DNA from: an uncultured Oscillospiraceae bacterium
GTDB lineage: Bacteria; Bacillota; Clostridia; Oscillospirales; Oscillospiraceae
Direction: 5' to 3'
DNA: 12,719 bases
NCBI GenBank assembly: GCA_934643765.1
Contig: CAKUCT010000031.1
Coordinates: forward strand, 1-12,719
The notes below the pieces were generated by a model. It saw only the letters and a list, made by a program, of their open reading frames with translations, did no database searches and had not been told where the DNA came from. Below, piece by piece: positions 6,081 to 12,384 of the stretch. Within the stretch, counting starts at the first letter, position 1. Each line of letters starts with the position of its first letter. The position numbers and the translations under genes were made by a program.

Positions 6081-8306
6081 TTACAGATGCAGCACGCGGT
6101 CGCGGATTTCCTGCGTCCGGCCCTGGTTCCAGTACTGCGTGCCGATGTAGCCGCAGGTGCGCCGTGCGACGTTCATCTTCGACTGGTCGGTGTTGCCGCA
6201 CTGCGGGCACGTCCAGACCAGTTTGCCGTCGGGGTCTTCCTTGATCTCGATCTCGCCGTCAAAGCCGCAGACCTGGCAATAGTCGGACTTCGTGTTGAGC
6301 TCGGCGTACATGATGTGATCGTAGATGAACTTCATCACCTCGAGCACCGCGTCGAGGTTGTTCTGCATATTCGGTACTTCCACGTAGCTGATCGCGCCGC
6401 CGGGGGAGAGCGCCTGGAACTGCGACTCAAAGGCGAGCTTGTCAAAGGCGTTGATGTTCTCGGTCACATGGATGTGATAGGAGTTTGTGATATAGTTCTT
6501 GTCGGTGATGCCTTCGACGATACCAAAGCGCTTCTGCAGGCACTTGGCAAATTTATACGTCGTGGACTCCAGCGGCGTGCCGTAGAGCGAGAAGTCGATG
6601 TCGGTGGCTTCCTTCCAATGCTTGCAGGCGTCGTTCATGTGCTGCATGACCTCCAGCGCGAACGGCGTGGCGGCCGGATCGGTGTGGGATTTGCCGGTCA
6701 TGTACTTGACGCACTCATAAAGTCCCGCGTAGCCGAGCGAGATGGTGGAGTAGCCGCCATAGAGCAGCTTATCAATCGGTTCGCCCTTTTTGAGCCTTGC
6801 CAGCGCGCCGTACTGCCAGAGAATCGGGGCTGCGTCCGAGAGCGTGCCTTTGAGGCGGTTGTGGCGGCACATGAGCGCTTCGTAGCAAAGGTCCAGCCGC
6901 TCGTCAAAGATCTTCCAGAACTTGTCGAGCGCGCCGCCGGAGGACAGCGCTACATCCACCAGGTTGATCGTCACGACGCCCTGGTTGAACCGGCCGTAAT
7001 ACTTGGGCTTGCCGGGCTCGTAGTTTTTGGCGTTTGCCACGTTGTTCCAGCCGTTGCCGGAGCGGTCGGGCGTCAGGAAGCTGCGGCAGCCCATGCAGGT
7101 GTACACGTCGCCGTGACCCGGGGTCTCGCCCTTGGAGAGCTTGAGCTCCTTCATCTTCTTCTCGGAGATGTAGTCCGGCACCATGCGCTTGGCCGTGCAG
7201 CGGGCGGCAAGCTTCGTGAGGTACCAGAATTTCGAGCCCTCGGTGATATTATCCTCTTCCAGAACGTAGATGAGCTTCGGGAAGGCGGGCGTAATCCAGA
7301 CGCCCTTTTCGTTTTTGACACCCTCAATGCGCTGGTTGAGCGTTTCTTCAATGATGATGGCAAGGTCATGCTGCTCCTGCTCAGACCGGGCTTCGCCCAG
7401 ATACATGAAGACCGTGATGAACGGCGCCTGGCCGTTGGTCGTCATCAAGGTGACGACCTGGTACTGGATGGTCTGGACACCGCGGCGGATCTCGTCGCGC
7501 AGGCGCTTTTCAACAACCTTGGAGATGGCCTCGTCGGAAGCTTCGGTGCCGAAGTCCTTGAGCTCTTCGATGACGGCCTTGCGGATTTTCTGGCGCGAGA
7601 CATCTACAAAGGGCGCCAGGTGCGTCAGGGAAATCGACTGGCCGCCATACTGGTTGGAGGCAATCTGCGCGATGATCTGCGTTGCGATGTTGCAGGCCGT
7701 GGAGAAGCTGTGCGGCTTTTCAATGAGCGTGCCGGAGATGACCGTGCCGTTCTGGAGCATATCCTCCAGGTTTACCAGGTCACAGTTGTGCATGTGCTGG
7801 GCAAAATAGTCCGCGTCGTGGAAATGGATGATGCCGGCCTCGTGCGCCTCCACAATCTCCTGCGGCAGCAGCATCCGGCGCGTGAGGTCTTTGGATACCT
7901 CGCCTGCCATATAGTCGCGCTGGACGGCGTTGACGGTTGGGTTCTTGTTGGAGTTTTCCTGCTTGACCTCTTCGTTGTTCGATTCGATGAGCGTCAGAAT
8001 CTTGTCGTCGGTGGTGTTGGATTTGCGGACAAGCGAGCGGGTATAGCGGTAGGTGATATAATTTTTCGCTACCTCATAGGCCCCGTGCGCCATGATCTGA
8101 TGCTCGACCAGATCCTGAATTTCCTCGACGGAAAGCGCCCGGTTCATCGACTGACAGCTGAGCTCTACGCTCTCGGCGATGCGCCGGATCTGCATGGGCG
8201 TCAGCCGGTCGGCCTCCTCCACAACGTTATTCGCTTTCGTCACGGCGGCGATGATCTTCATGATATCGAAGACCGCCTCCGAGCCGTTTCGCTTGATGAT
8301 TTTCAT
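6081..8306 (-). CDS. nrdD: Anaerobic (class III) ribonucleoside-triphosphate reductase, large subunit
   Basis: Reduces ribonucleoside triphosphates to deoxynucleotides without oxygen, using a glycyl radical. The 741-residue protein starts with an ATP-cone allosteric domain (about 1-92, MKIIKRNGSEAVFD). The glycyl-radical enzyme barrel carries active-site cysteines C175 (HNCDLVN) and C404/C407 (CMGCRSF). A zinc site uses C677, C680, C700 and C703 (CQVC, CPQC). The C-terminal motif RRTCGYIG has the radical glycine G719. NrdG, encoded at 3183-3698, installs the radical. The frame stays open to 8546, but the ATG at 8306 is chosen: GAGGGAGAG precedes it, it gives the canonical N-terminus, and the longer start would lie upstream of the promoter. 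Two NrdR-like boxes lie in its control region. Confidence 0.97.
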   Translation of the reverse strand: MKIIKRNGSEAVFDIMKIIAAVTKANNVVEEADRLTPMQIRRIAESVELSCQSMNRALSVEEIQDLVEHQIMAHGAYEVAKNYITYRYTRSLVRKSNTTDDKILTLIESNNEEVKQENSNKNPTVNAVQRDYMAGEVSKDLTRRMLLPQEIVEAHEAGIIHFHDADYFAQHMHNCDLVNLEDMLQNGTVISGTLIEKPHSFSTACNIATQIIAQIASNQYGGQSISLTHLAPFVDVSRQKIRKAVIEELKDFGTEASDEAISKVVEKRLRDEIRRGVQTIQYQVVTLMTTNGQAPFITVFMYLGEARSEQEQHDLAIIIEETLNQRIEGVKNEKGVWITPAFPKLIYVLEEDNITEGSKFWYLTKLAARCTAKRMVPDYISEKKMKELKLSKGETPGHGDVYTCMGCRSFLTPDRSGNGWNNVANAKNYEPGKPKYYGRFNQGVVTINLVDVALSSGGALDKFWKIFDERLDLCYEALMCRHNRLKGTLSDAAPILWQYGALARLKKGEPIDKLLYGGYSTISLGYAGLYECVKYMTGKSHTDPAATPFALEVMQHMNDACKHWKEATDIDFSLYGTPLESTTYKFAKCLQKRFGIVEGITDKNYITNSYHIHVTENINAFDKLAFESQFQALSPGGAISYVEVPNMQNNLDAVLEVMKFIYDHIMYAELNTKSDYCQVCGFDGEIEIKEDPDGKLVWTCPQCGNTDQSKMNVARRTCGYIGTQYWNQGRTQEIRDRVLHL

Positions 8307-8343
8307 ATTCTCTCTCCCTCTTGTAGCTGCTATGACATACGCT

Positions 8344-8381
8344 GTGCAGGAAAATACGAAAGGCTGCATATCTTCCTGCAC
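8344..8381 (-). promoter_or_regulatory. Stem-loop in the nrdD leader
   Basis: GTGCAGGAA (8344-8352) and TTCCTGCAC (8373-8381) form a perfect 9-bp stem with a 20-nt loop inside the roughly 140-nt untranslated leader of nrdD. There is no T-run, so it is not a terminator. It could affect RNA stability or translation; I recognise no riboswitch. Confidence 0.45.
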
Positions 8382-8387
8382 ATGTAA

Positions 8388-8403
8388 ACACAATATATGG
8401 TGG
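8388..8403. promoter_or_regulatory. NrdR box 1
   Basis: ACACAATATATGGTGG matches the NrdR box consensus ACACWATATATWGTGT at 14 of 16 positions. NrdR is the widespread repressor of bacterial RNR genes and usually binds paired boxes. This one lies about 50 bp downstream of the predicted nrdD start of transcription. Confidence 0.7.
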
Positions 8404-8450
8404 AGCCTTCGAAAACGAGCATCTAAATATGCCATTGTTCGAAGCGCCAT

Positions 8451-8466
8451 AGACAATATACTAAAT
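8451..8466. promoter_or_regulatory. NrdR box 2, overlapping the nrdD -10
   Basis: AGACAATATACTAAAT matches the NrdR consensus at 11 of 16 positions, including the central ACAATATA. It begins 63 bp (six helical turns) from box 1, so both face the same side of the DNA, and it covers the -10 element. A third, weak match (8 of 16) lies midway at 8420-8435. Confidence 0.55.
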
Positions 8467-8483
8467 CGCAAATAGCTTGTCAA
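8455..8483 (-). promoter_or_regulatory. nrdD promoter
   Basis: The minus strand reads TTGACA (8478-8483), 17 bp, TATATT (8455-8460), a near-consensus sigma-A promoter. It leaves a leader of about 140 nt before the ATG at 8306. Confidence 0.8.
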
Positions 8484-8521
8484 GTCTAAAAACGGATTTT
8501 GACGCAAAATGTAGTATGGAG

Positions 8522-8566
8522 ATAAAAAAATAAGGCCGTGGAACACAACATATAGTGTTCCACGGC
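8522..8566 (-). terminator. Terminator of the PAP2-hydrolase operon
   Basis: GCCGTGGAACAC (8535-8546) and GTGTTCCACGGC (8555-8566) form a perfect 12-bp stem with an 8-nt loop. On the minus strand it is followed by CTTATTTTTTTAT, a clear intrinsic terminator 37 bp beyond the hydrolase stop. The inner 16 nt also resemble an NrdR box. Confidence 0.9.
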
Positions 8567-8603
8567 TGCGGCAGGCATAAAAACAGAAGATCTGCTGCCG
8601 GAA

Positions 8604-9539
8604 TCAGTTGGTATGGGCCTGCAAAAATGTCTCCAGCGCGGCCTCCACGCGTGTCTTGTCTGCAAGATAGCTTTTCCCGTGCTCCGCGCCGTCGACCAGG
8701 ACGAGCGTCTTCTGGGAGCGGCAGGCGTCAAACGCCCGCTGCGTCATTTCGCAGGGGACAAAGGTGTCGCCGGTGCCGTGGATGAAGAGGATCGGGTAGC
8801 GGCTTTCGCGCACGGCGTCCAGCGTAGAGGCGTCCTTGAGGCCGAAGCCCGCGAAGAGCTTTGTGAAAATGCCGCAGAAAGGGAGCAGCAGCTTCGCAGG
8901 CGTCTTGGGGTTGTGGTGGCGCAGGACGGCCTGCATGATTTCATAGGGGCTTGTAAAGCCGCAGTCGGCGATGATGCCGCGGACATTGGCGGGGAATTCA
9001 AAGCAGCTCGCCATCAGAACGGTGGTCGCGCCCATGGACAGTCCGCCGAGAAACAGCGGGTGGTCTTCTCCCAGCAGCTGGCCCATGTAGGTGGTCCAGG
9101 AGATGACGTCAAAGCGCTCGCGCACGCCAAAGGTGAGATACCGGCCCTCGGACTTGCCGTGTGCGCGCTGGTCCACGAGCAGAAGCTGATAGCCAAGCGT
9201 CTCATAATAGTACCGTAGGACCAGGCCAAAGTCAATCTGCCAGCAGGAGCGGTAGCCGTGGAACAGCAGAATCGTACCCCTGGCGTGCTTGCGCGGCAAA
9301 AAGGTGGCGTGCAGAAGTTTTCCGTCGTAGCTCATGACCTGTAGATCTTTCTGCGGCTGCGACTGCACCCAGCGTTCGGCGTCCAGCACGCCGTCCCGGA
9401 TTTCAAGATACGCGGGCTTCTGCAGCTGTGCGTCCAGCGTAGCGGGGGTATAGCGCCTGCCGGTGCTGACCTCGCGCAGCAGAAGAAACCCCAGCGCGGT
9501 AAACAGAACCAGCAGCGCAAGAATGACAAAAAGAAGCAT
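8604..9539 (-). CDS. Membrane-anchored alpha/beta hydrolase
   Basis: A 311-residue serine hydrolase of the alpha/beta fold, likely an esterase, lipase or peptidase acting at the membrane. An N-terminal hydrophobic segment (about 1-22) anchors it. LLFHGYRSC is the oxyanion-side HG motif. The triad is complete: S168 in GGLSMG, D258 in GTGDTFVP and H287 in GAEHGKS. The organisation resembles YqkD/FrsA-like hydrolases of Firmicutes; the substrate is unknown. The ATG at 9539 lies 7 nt from AGGAGG (9547-9552); a GTG one codon earlier would be only 4 nt away. Its start overlaps the stop of the PAP2 gene (TGATG), so the two are in one operon with coupled translation. Confidence 0.9.
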   Translation of the reverse strand: MLLFVILALLVLFTALGFLLLREVSTGRRYTPATLDAQLQKPAYLEIRDGVLDAERWVQSQPQKDLQVMSYDGKLLHATFLPRKHARGTILLFHGYRSCWQIDFGLVLRYYYETLGYQLLLVDQRAHGKSEGRYLTFGVRERFDVISWTTYMGQLLGEDHPLFLGGLSMGATTVLMASCFEFPANVRGIIADCGFTSPYEIMQAVLRHHNPKTPAKLLLPFCGIFTKLFAGFGLKDASTLDAVRESRYPILFIHGTGDTFVPCEMTQRAFDACRSQKTLVLVDGAEHGKSYLADKTRVEAALETFLQAHTN

Positions 9540-10468
9540 CACGCGTCCTCCTTTTTCCGGCCAAGCCTTGCAAAAAACGGGAAGGTCAGCGGCCAGATGC
9601 AGCCGACGAACAGCACCAGCACAAGATAGCGGATGGCGTCCGCCGGGCCGGCATCCAGAATGGCGCGCAGCGGCGCTTTGAGAAGCGTTTTGATGGCCAC
9701 GGCAAGAGGCAGGCCCAGCACGAGCTTGCAGATCTGCCCGGGCAGCGGCGCGCGGGTGTCAAAGCGGATATAGCAGCGGTCAATGTCATAGACCAGGAAA
9801 AGGCCCGCAATCGTGCCAAGCAGCGTCCAGGCGTTCTTGACGGCGCTGTCCAGGTTGGCCTGATCGAGCGCTGCGCCGCTCTCCTGTAGATTTGTGACGT
9901 AGATCACAAACAGCGCCGCGCCGATACCCGCCGCGTAGCGAAGATACGGCATGGAGCGCTTCATGGCGTCCTGCGTGCGGAAGGCGGGGTAGAACGCTGC
10001 GACCAGAATCGCCGCCAGCAAAAACGCAACGCCCACATCCAGCGGCGTGTGCACGCCGAGATACATCCGCGAAAACGGGACAAGAACGATCAGCGCGATG
10101 CATACGGCGCGAACCCATTTGCGATGCGTCGTCACAGCCAGAACACCGAACGTTCCAACGGCGTTCTGCGTGTGTCCGGAGGGGAAGGAATAGCCGGTGG
10201 CCGCGGCGCGGGCGGACTCGACGATGGTAAAATCGGGATCCAGGACCCAGGGCCTTGGAATACGGCAGAGGATTTTCAGAAACTGATTGGCCAGCGTGCC
10301 GAATAGGCCGACCAGGAAGGCATAGTAGCCCGTGCGCTTATCGACACACCAGAAAATCAGCATGGCAAGGGCCATGAACAAAAGCTCGTCGCCAAAGTAA
10401 GTGACGGCGGAAAAGAAGGTATCCAGCGCCGGGGTCCGGATGGATTCCAGAAGCCTTAAAAATTCCAT
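9539..10468 (-). CDS. PAP2-family integral membrane phosphatase
   Basis: A 309-residue multi-pass membrane protein of the PAP2/phosphatidic-acid phosphatase superfamily, which dephosphorylates lipid phosphates such as phosphatidic acid or undecaprenyl diphosphate. All three motifs are intact: KX6RP (K65 to R72-P73), PSGH (96-99, catalytic H99) and SRX5HX3D (R134, H140, D144). After these motifs it has an extra membrane region of about 150 residues, longer than minimal BcrC-type enzymes. The frame is open to 10558, but the ATG at 10468 is chosen: AAGGAGA lies at 10474-10480 and a promoter -10 lies within the longer version. It is the first gene of the operon with the downstream hydrolase, suggesting envelope lipid turnover; the exact substrate is inference. 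Confidence 0.9.
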   Translation of the reverse strand: MEFLRLLESIRTPALDTFFSAVTYFGDELLFMALAMLIFWCVDKRTGYYAFLVGLFGTLANQFLKILCRIPRPWVLDPDFTIVESARAAATGYSFPSGHTQNAVGTFGVLAVTTHRKWVRAVCIALIVLVPFSRMYLGVHTPLDVGVAFLLAAILVAAFYPAFRTQDAMKRSMPYLRYAAGIGAALFVIYVTNLQESGAALDQANLDSAVKNAWTLLGTIAGLFLVYDIDRCYIRFDTRAPLPGQICKLVLGLPLAVAIKTLLKAPLRAILDAGPADAIRYLVLVLFVGCIWPLTFPFFARLGRKKEDA

Positions 10469-10511
10469 AGTTGTCTCCTTTGCACTGCGCAGAGCAGCAT
10501 TGTCACCATGA

Positions 10512-10540
10512 AGTATAGCACAGACGGCGGCCGAAGGGAA
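10512..10540 (-). promoter_or_regulatory. Promoter of the PAP2-hydrolase operon
   Basis: The minus strand has TGCTATACT, an extended -10 (hexamer 10512-10517); the -35 position (TTCCCT, 10535-10540) is weak. It is divergent from the promoter of the TIGR04255-like gene. Confidence 0.5.
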
Positions 10541-10552
10541 CCGGAAGAATGC

Positions 10553-10580
10553 TTGCATTTTCGTTAAAAGACGATATACT
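10553..10580 (+). promoter_or_regulatory. Promoter of the TIGR04255-like gene
   Basis: TTGCAT (10553-10558), 16 bp, TATACT (10575-10580). Transcription would begin near 10587. That leaves only about 9 nt before the ATG at 10596, so it favours the ATG at 10614 as the start codon. Confidence 0.6.
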
Positions 10581-10613
10581 TAAAGTAAAAAACGCATGAA
10601 AGCGAGAGATAGT

Positions 10614-11402
10614 ATGTTTTCCGATCAGAACCGTCAGATTTTACAGAAAAACCAGCTCATTGAGGTTATCTGCCAGCTGCGATATCCGGATATTCTCAAA
10701 ATTGAGGCGCAGGAGCCGGCGCTGTTCCAGGATGAAATCCGCGCCGATTACCCGCAGTATGCCAAGAAGGTAGAGCAGCTGCCGCCGCAGCAGGCTGGCG
10801 GGAAGCTGGTGCCGCAGGGAACGGTCAATAATTATCAGTTCATTTCCGACGACAGCCAGTGGAAGGTCAGTCTGACGAAGAGCTTTATCGCCCTGTCCAC
10901 GCACCAGTACACGCGCTGGGAGGTCTTTGCCAAGCGGCTCGACCGGATTCTGGCGGCGTTCATCAAGACCTATCAACCGGCGTATTTTTCGCGCGTGGGC
11001 CTGCGGTATATCAACGCCCTCAATAAGCAGGCGCTTGGGCTGGAGGATCTGCCGTGGAAGGAGCTGATTACGCCGGGCTATCTCGGACTGATGGCGGAAG
11101 AGGACGCGCCGCAGGAGCAGGCGTTTTTGAAGTGCGAGCAGACCGTCACCGCGGCGATGCCGGGCGGAGCGAAGGCCAATGTCAAATGTGGCCCCGGCCT
11201 TCTGCGCCGGGTCGACCACCGCACGAACGAGTCTACCGAGGCGAAGGTGTTCATGCTGGATTTGGATCTGTTCCTGGAGGGCAAGACGACGCTGGAGCAC
11301 GCGGTACCGGCGCTTAACGTGGTGCACGGCAACGCCGGGAGCCTTTTCATGGGCGCGCTCAAAAAGCCGATGATTGAGGCGATGGAGCCGGAGGACGCAT
11401 AA
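10614..11402 (+). CDS. TIGR04255-like protein of unknown function
   Basis: A 262-residue soluble protein with no signal peptide or membrane segment. I recognise the pattern of the sporadically distributed TIGR04255 family: an N-terminal NQLIEVICQLRYPDIL, a central SLTKSFIALSTHQYTRWEVF with an aromatic-rich helix, then YFSRVGLRYINAL and a C-terminal LDLDLFLEG beta segment. No catalytic motif is evident and no biochemical role is established that I know of. Two in-frame ATGs exist, 10596 and 10614; the second is preferred because the family begins near MF and because of the promoter position, although neither has a strong ribosome binding site. It stands alone between a divergent PAP2 operon and a palindrome-rich region. 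Confidence 0.75.
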   Translation: MFSDQNRQILQKNQLIEVICQLRYPDILKIEAQEPALFQDEIRADYPQYAKKVEQLPPQQAGGKLVPQGTVNNYQFISDDSQWKVSLTKSFIALSTHQYTRWEVFAKRLDRILAAFIKTYQPAYFSRVGLRYINALNKQALGLEDLPWKELITPGYLGLMAEEDAPQEQAFLKCEQTVTAAMPGGAKANVKCGPGLLRRVDHRTNESTEAKVFMLDLDLFLEGKTTLEHAVPALNVVHGNAGSLFMGALKKPMIEAMEPEDA

Positions 11403-11597
11403 GACTTTCGCAAAAAATCTTGGATTTTTTGCGAAGGGGATGCGTCTCGCTGCGCGCATAAATTTTGCGTCTGCGCAAAATTTCTACACTGGCGAGACGA
11501 GCGGAATTTTTCCGGTCGGCGGAGCCGCCGGATAAAATGATTTCAATTTGTTTTGCGCCTGCGGGCGCAAAACTCTGCGAGGCATGTTTTTGATGGC
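11403..11597. repeat. Cluster of inverted repeats, candidate palindromic repeat element or structured RNA
   Basis: No gene is seen here. Four folds follow one another. A: TTCGCAAAAAATC with GATTTTTTGCGAA (11407-11435, 13 bp, loop TTG). B: outer CGTCTCGC with GCGAGACG (11443-11450, 11492-11499) enclosing AAATTTTGCG with CGCAAAATTT (11460-11483). C: TCCGG-T-CGGC with GCCGCCGGA (11511-11532, one bulge). D: GTTTTGCGCC with GGCGCAAAAC (11550-11573). Arms of A, B and D share GCAAAA/TTTTGC, suggesting a modular element rather than simple terminators. Confidence 0.65.
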
Positions 11598-11636
11598 AAT
11601 GCCCCGGTATAGTTGGACTATACCGGGGCATTTTTT
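11598..11636 (+). terminator. Terminator between convergent TIGR04255-like and DUF1836 genes
   Basis: AATGCCCCGGTATAG (11598-11612), loop TTGGA, CTATACCGGGGCATT (11618-11632) and a run of six Ts (11631-11636). The perfect 15-bp stem lies directly beside the DUF1836 stop codon, so it could also act on the minus strand, though the T-run is on the plus strand. Confidence 0.85.
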
Positions 11637-12243
11637 ATTCTTCAATGATTTCAATGCTTCCGCCAGTTTCCAGTGTTTTGCCCTCCAGCAGCAGAAGCTT
11701 CTCCGCGAACAGCCGGGCAAGACCGCTTAAAATGGCGGCGGAGGCGATGAGCTCCGACGTGTCCTTCACTGCAAGCTCTGTGACCATCTCCTGGTCCAGC
11801 ATGGCCGCGGCGGTCAGCTTGACCTGATCGATGAAGTATTGCGCGCAGAGCTTGTGGCGCAGGGCGTAGGATGTGTACATCCGCCGCACTTCGTCCTCCG
11901 GCAGGTTGCCGGGCAGCAGCGTCTGCAGCATCGACAGGCTCAGAGACTGCTTGAGCGTGCAGATCATCAGAAGATAGGCAATATGGATGCGGTAGTATTT
12001 TTTCTTCTTCGGCTCCGGCAGCATCTTTGTGCGCACATAGTTATTGATGGCGGCGGGCGTGATGGTCTGCGACTGCTTGAGCTCGGGGGGAAGATAGCTC
12101 AGATACTGCTTTAAAAGCTGCACAACCTGCTCCATATAGAGCCCGAAGTCCGGGATTTCTTCCCAGGCGGGAAGATGATATCGTTCCAGATAGTTTTCCC
12201 ACCGGCGGAGCTTGCCCGCGATGAGATCATTATCATATGCCAT
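11635..12243 (-). CDS. DUF1836 domain protein, putative DNA-binding regulator
   Basis: A 202-residue cytosolic protein of the Firmicute-specific DUF1836 family. Residues about 60-110 (ITPAAINNYVRTKMLPEP, KKKYYRIHIAYLLMICTLKQSLSLSMLQTLL) look like a MerR-type winged helix-turn-helix. The rest is mostly helical and ends in an acidic tail (GGSIEIIEE). This points to a transcription factor, but no target or ligand is known. The frame is open to 12297, but that start overlaps the -35 hexamer of the gene's own promoter. The ATG at 12243 is preceded by GAAAGGTG (12255-12262) and is chosen. It is divergent from degV, which is a plausible though untested target. Confidence 0.82.
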   Translation of the reverse strand: MAYDNDLIAGKLRRWENYLERYHLPAWEEIPDFGLYMEQVVQLLKQYLSYLPPELKQSQTITPAAINNYVRTKMLPEPKKKKYYRIHIAYLLMICTLKQSLSLSMLQTLLPGNLPEDEVRRMYTSYALRHKLCAQYFIDQVKLTAAAMLDQEMVTELAVKDTSELIASAAILSGLARLFAEKLLLLEGKTLETGGSIEIIEE

Positions 12244-12269
12244 GAATTTACACACACCTTTCAAGGCTA

Positions 12270-12297
12270 AGTATACCACATCCAAGAGAAAATGCAA
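12270..12297 (-). promoter_or_regulatory. Promoter of the DUF1836 gene
   Basis: The minus strand reads TTGCAT (12292-12297), 16 bp, TATACT (12270-12275), with TGG before the -10 as extension. It shares the TTGCATTTTC -35 block with two other promoters of the window. Confidence 0.65.
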
Positions 12298-12320
12298 GAA
12301 TATTTAAAGGAATATATAAG

Positions 12321-12349
12321 TTGACACGGTAATACAAATGTGATAATCT
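12321..12349 (+). promoter_or_regulatory. Promoter of the DegV gene
   Basis: A perfect TTGACA at 12321-12326. The -10 is either GATAAT (12342-12347, 15-bp spacing) or TAATCT (12344-12349, 17-bp spacing). Confidence 0.6.
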
Positions 12350-12384
12350 AATATAGAAAATTACATGCAGAAAGAAGACGCGCT

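Noticed and set aside
6087..8387. A 766-codon plus-strand open frame
   Set aside because: Antisense shadow of nrdD caused by GC-rich codon use. It resembles no protein family, while nrdD carries every expected motif.
8307..8546. N-terminal extension of nrdD to an ATG at 8546
   Set aside because: It would start upstream of the promoter and cross the NrdR boxes and leader, with no ribosome binding site; the ATG at 8306 gives the canonical ATP-cone N-terminus.
10469..10558. N-terminal extension of the PAP2 protein to 10558
   Set aside because: The extended -10 at 10512-10517 lies inside it, and the ATG at 10468 has AAGGAGA at the right distance.
11403..11632. Type III toxin-antitoxin RNA repeats
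   Set aside because: The stems are inverted, not tandem direct repeats, and the neighbouring proteins do not resemble ToxN-type RNases.
12244..12297. N-terminal extension of the DUF1836 protein to 12297
   Set aside because: Its start codon falls on the -35 hexamer of the gene's own promoter.
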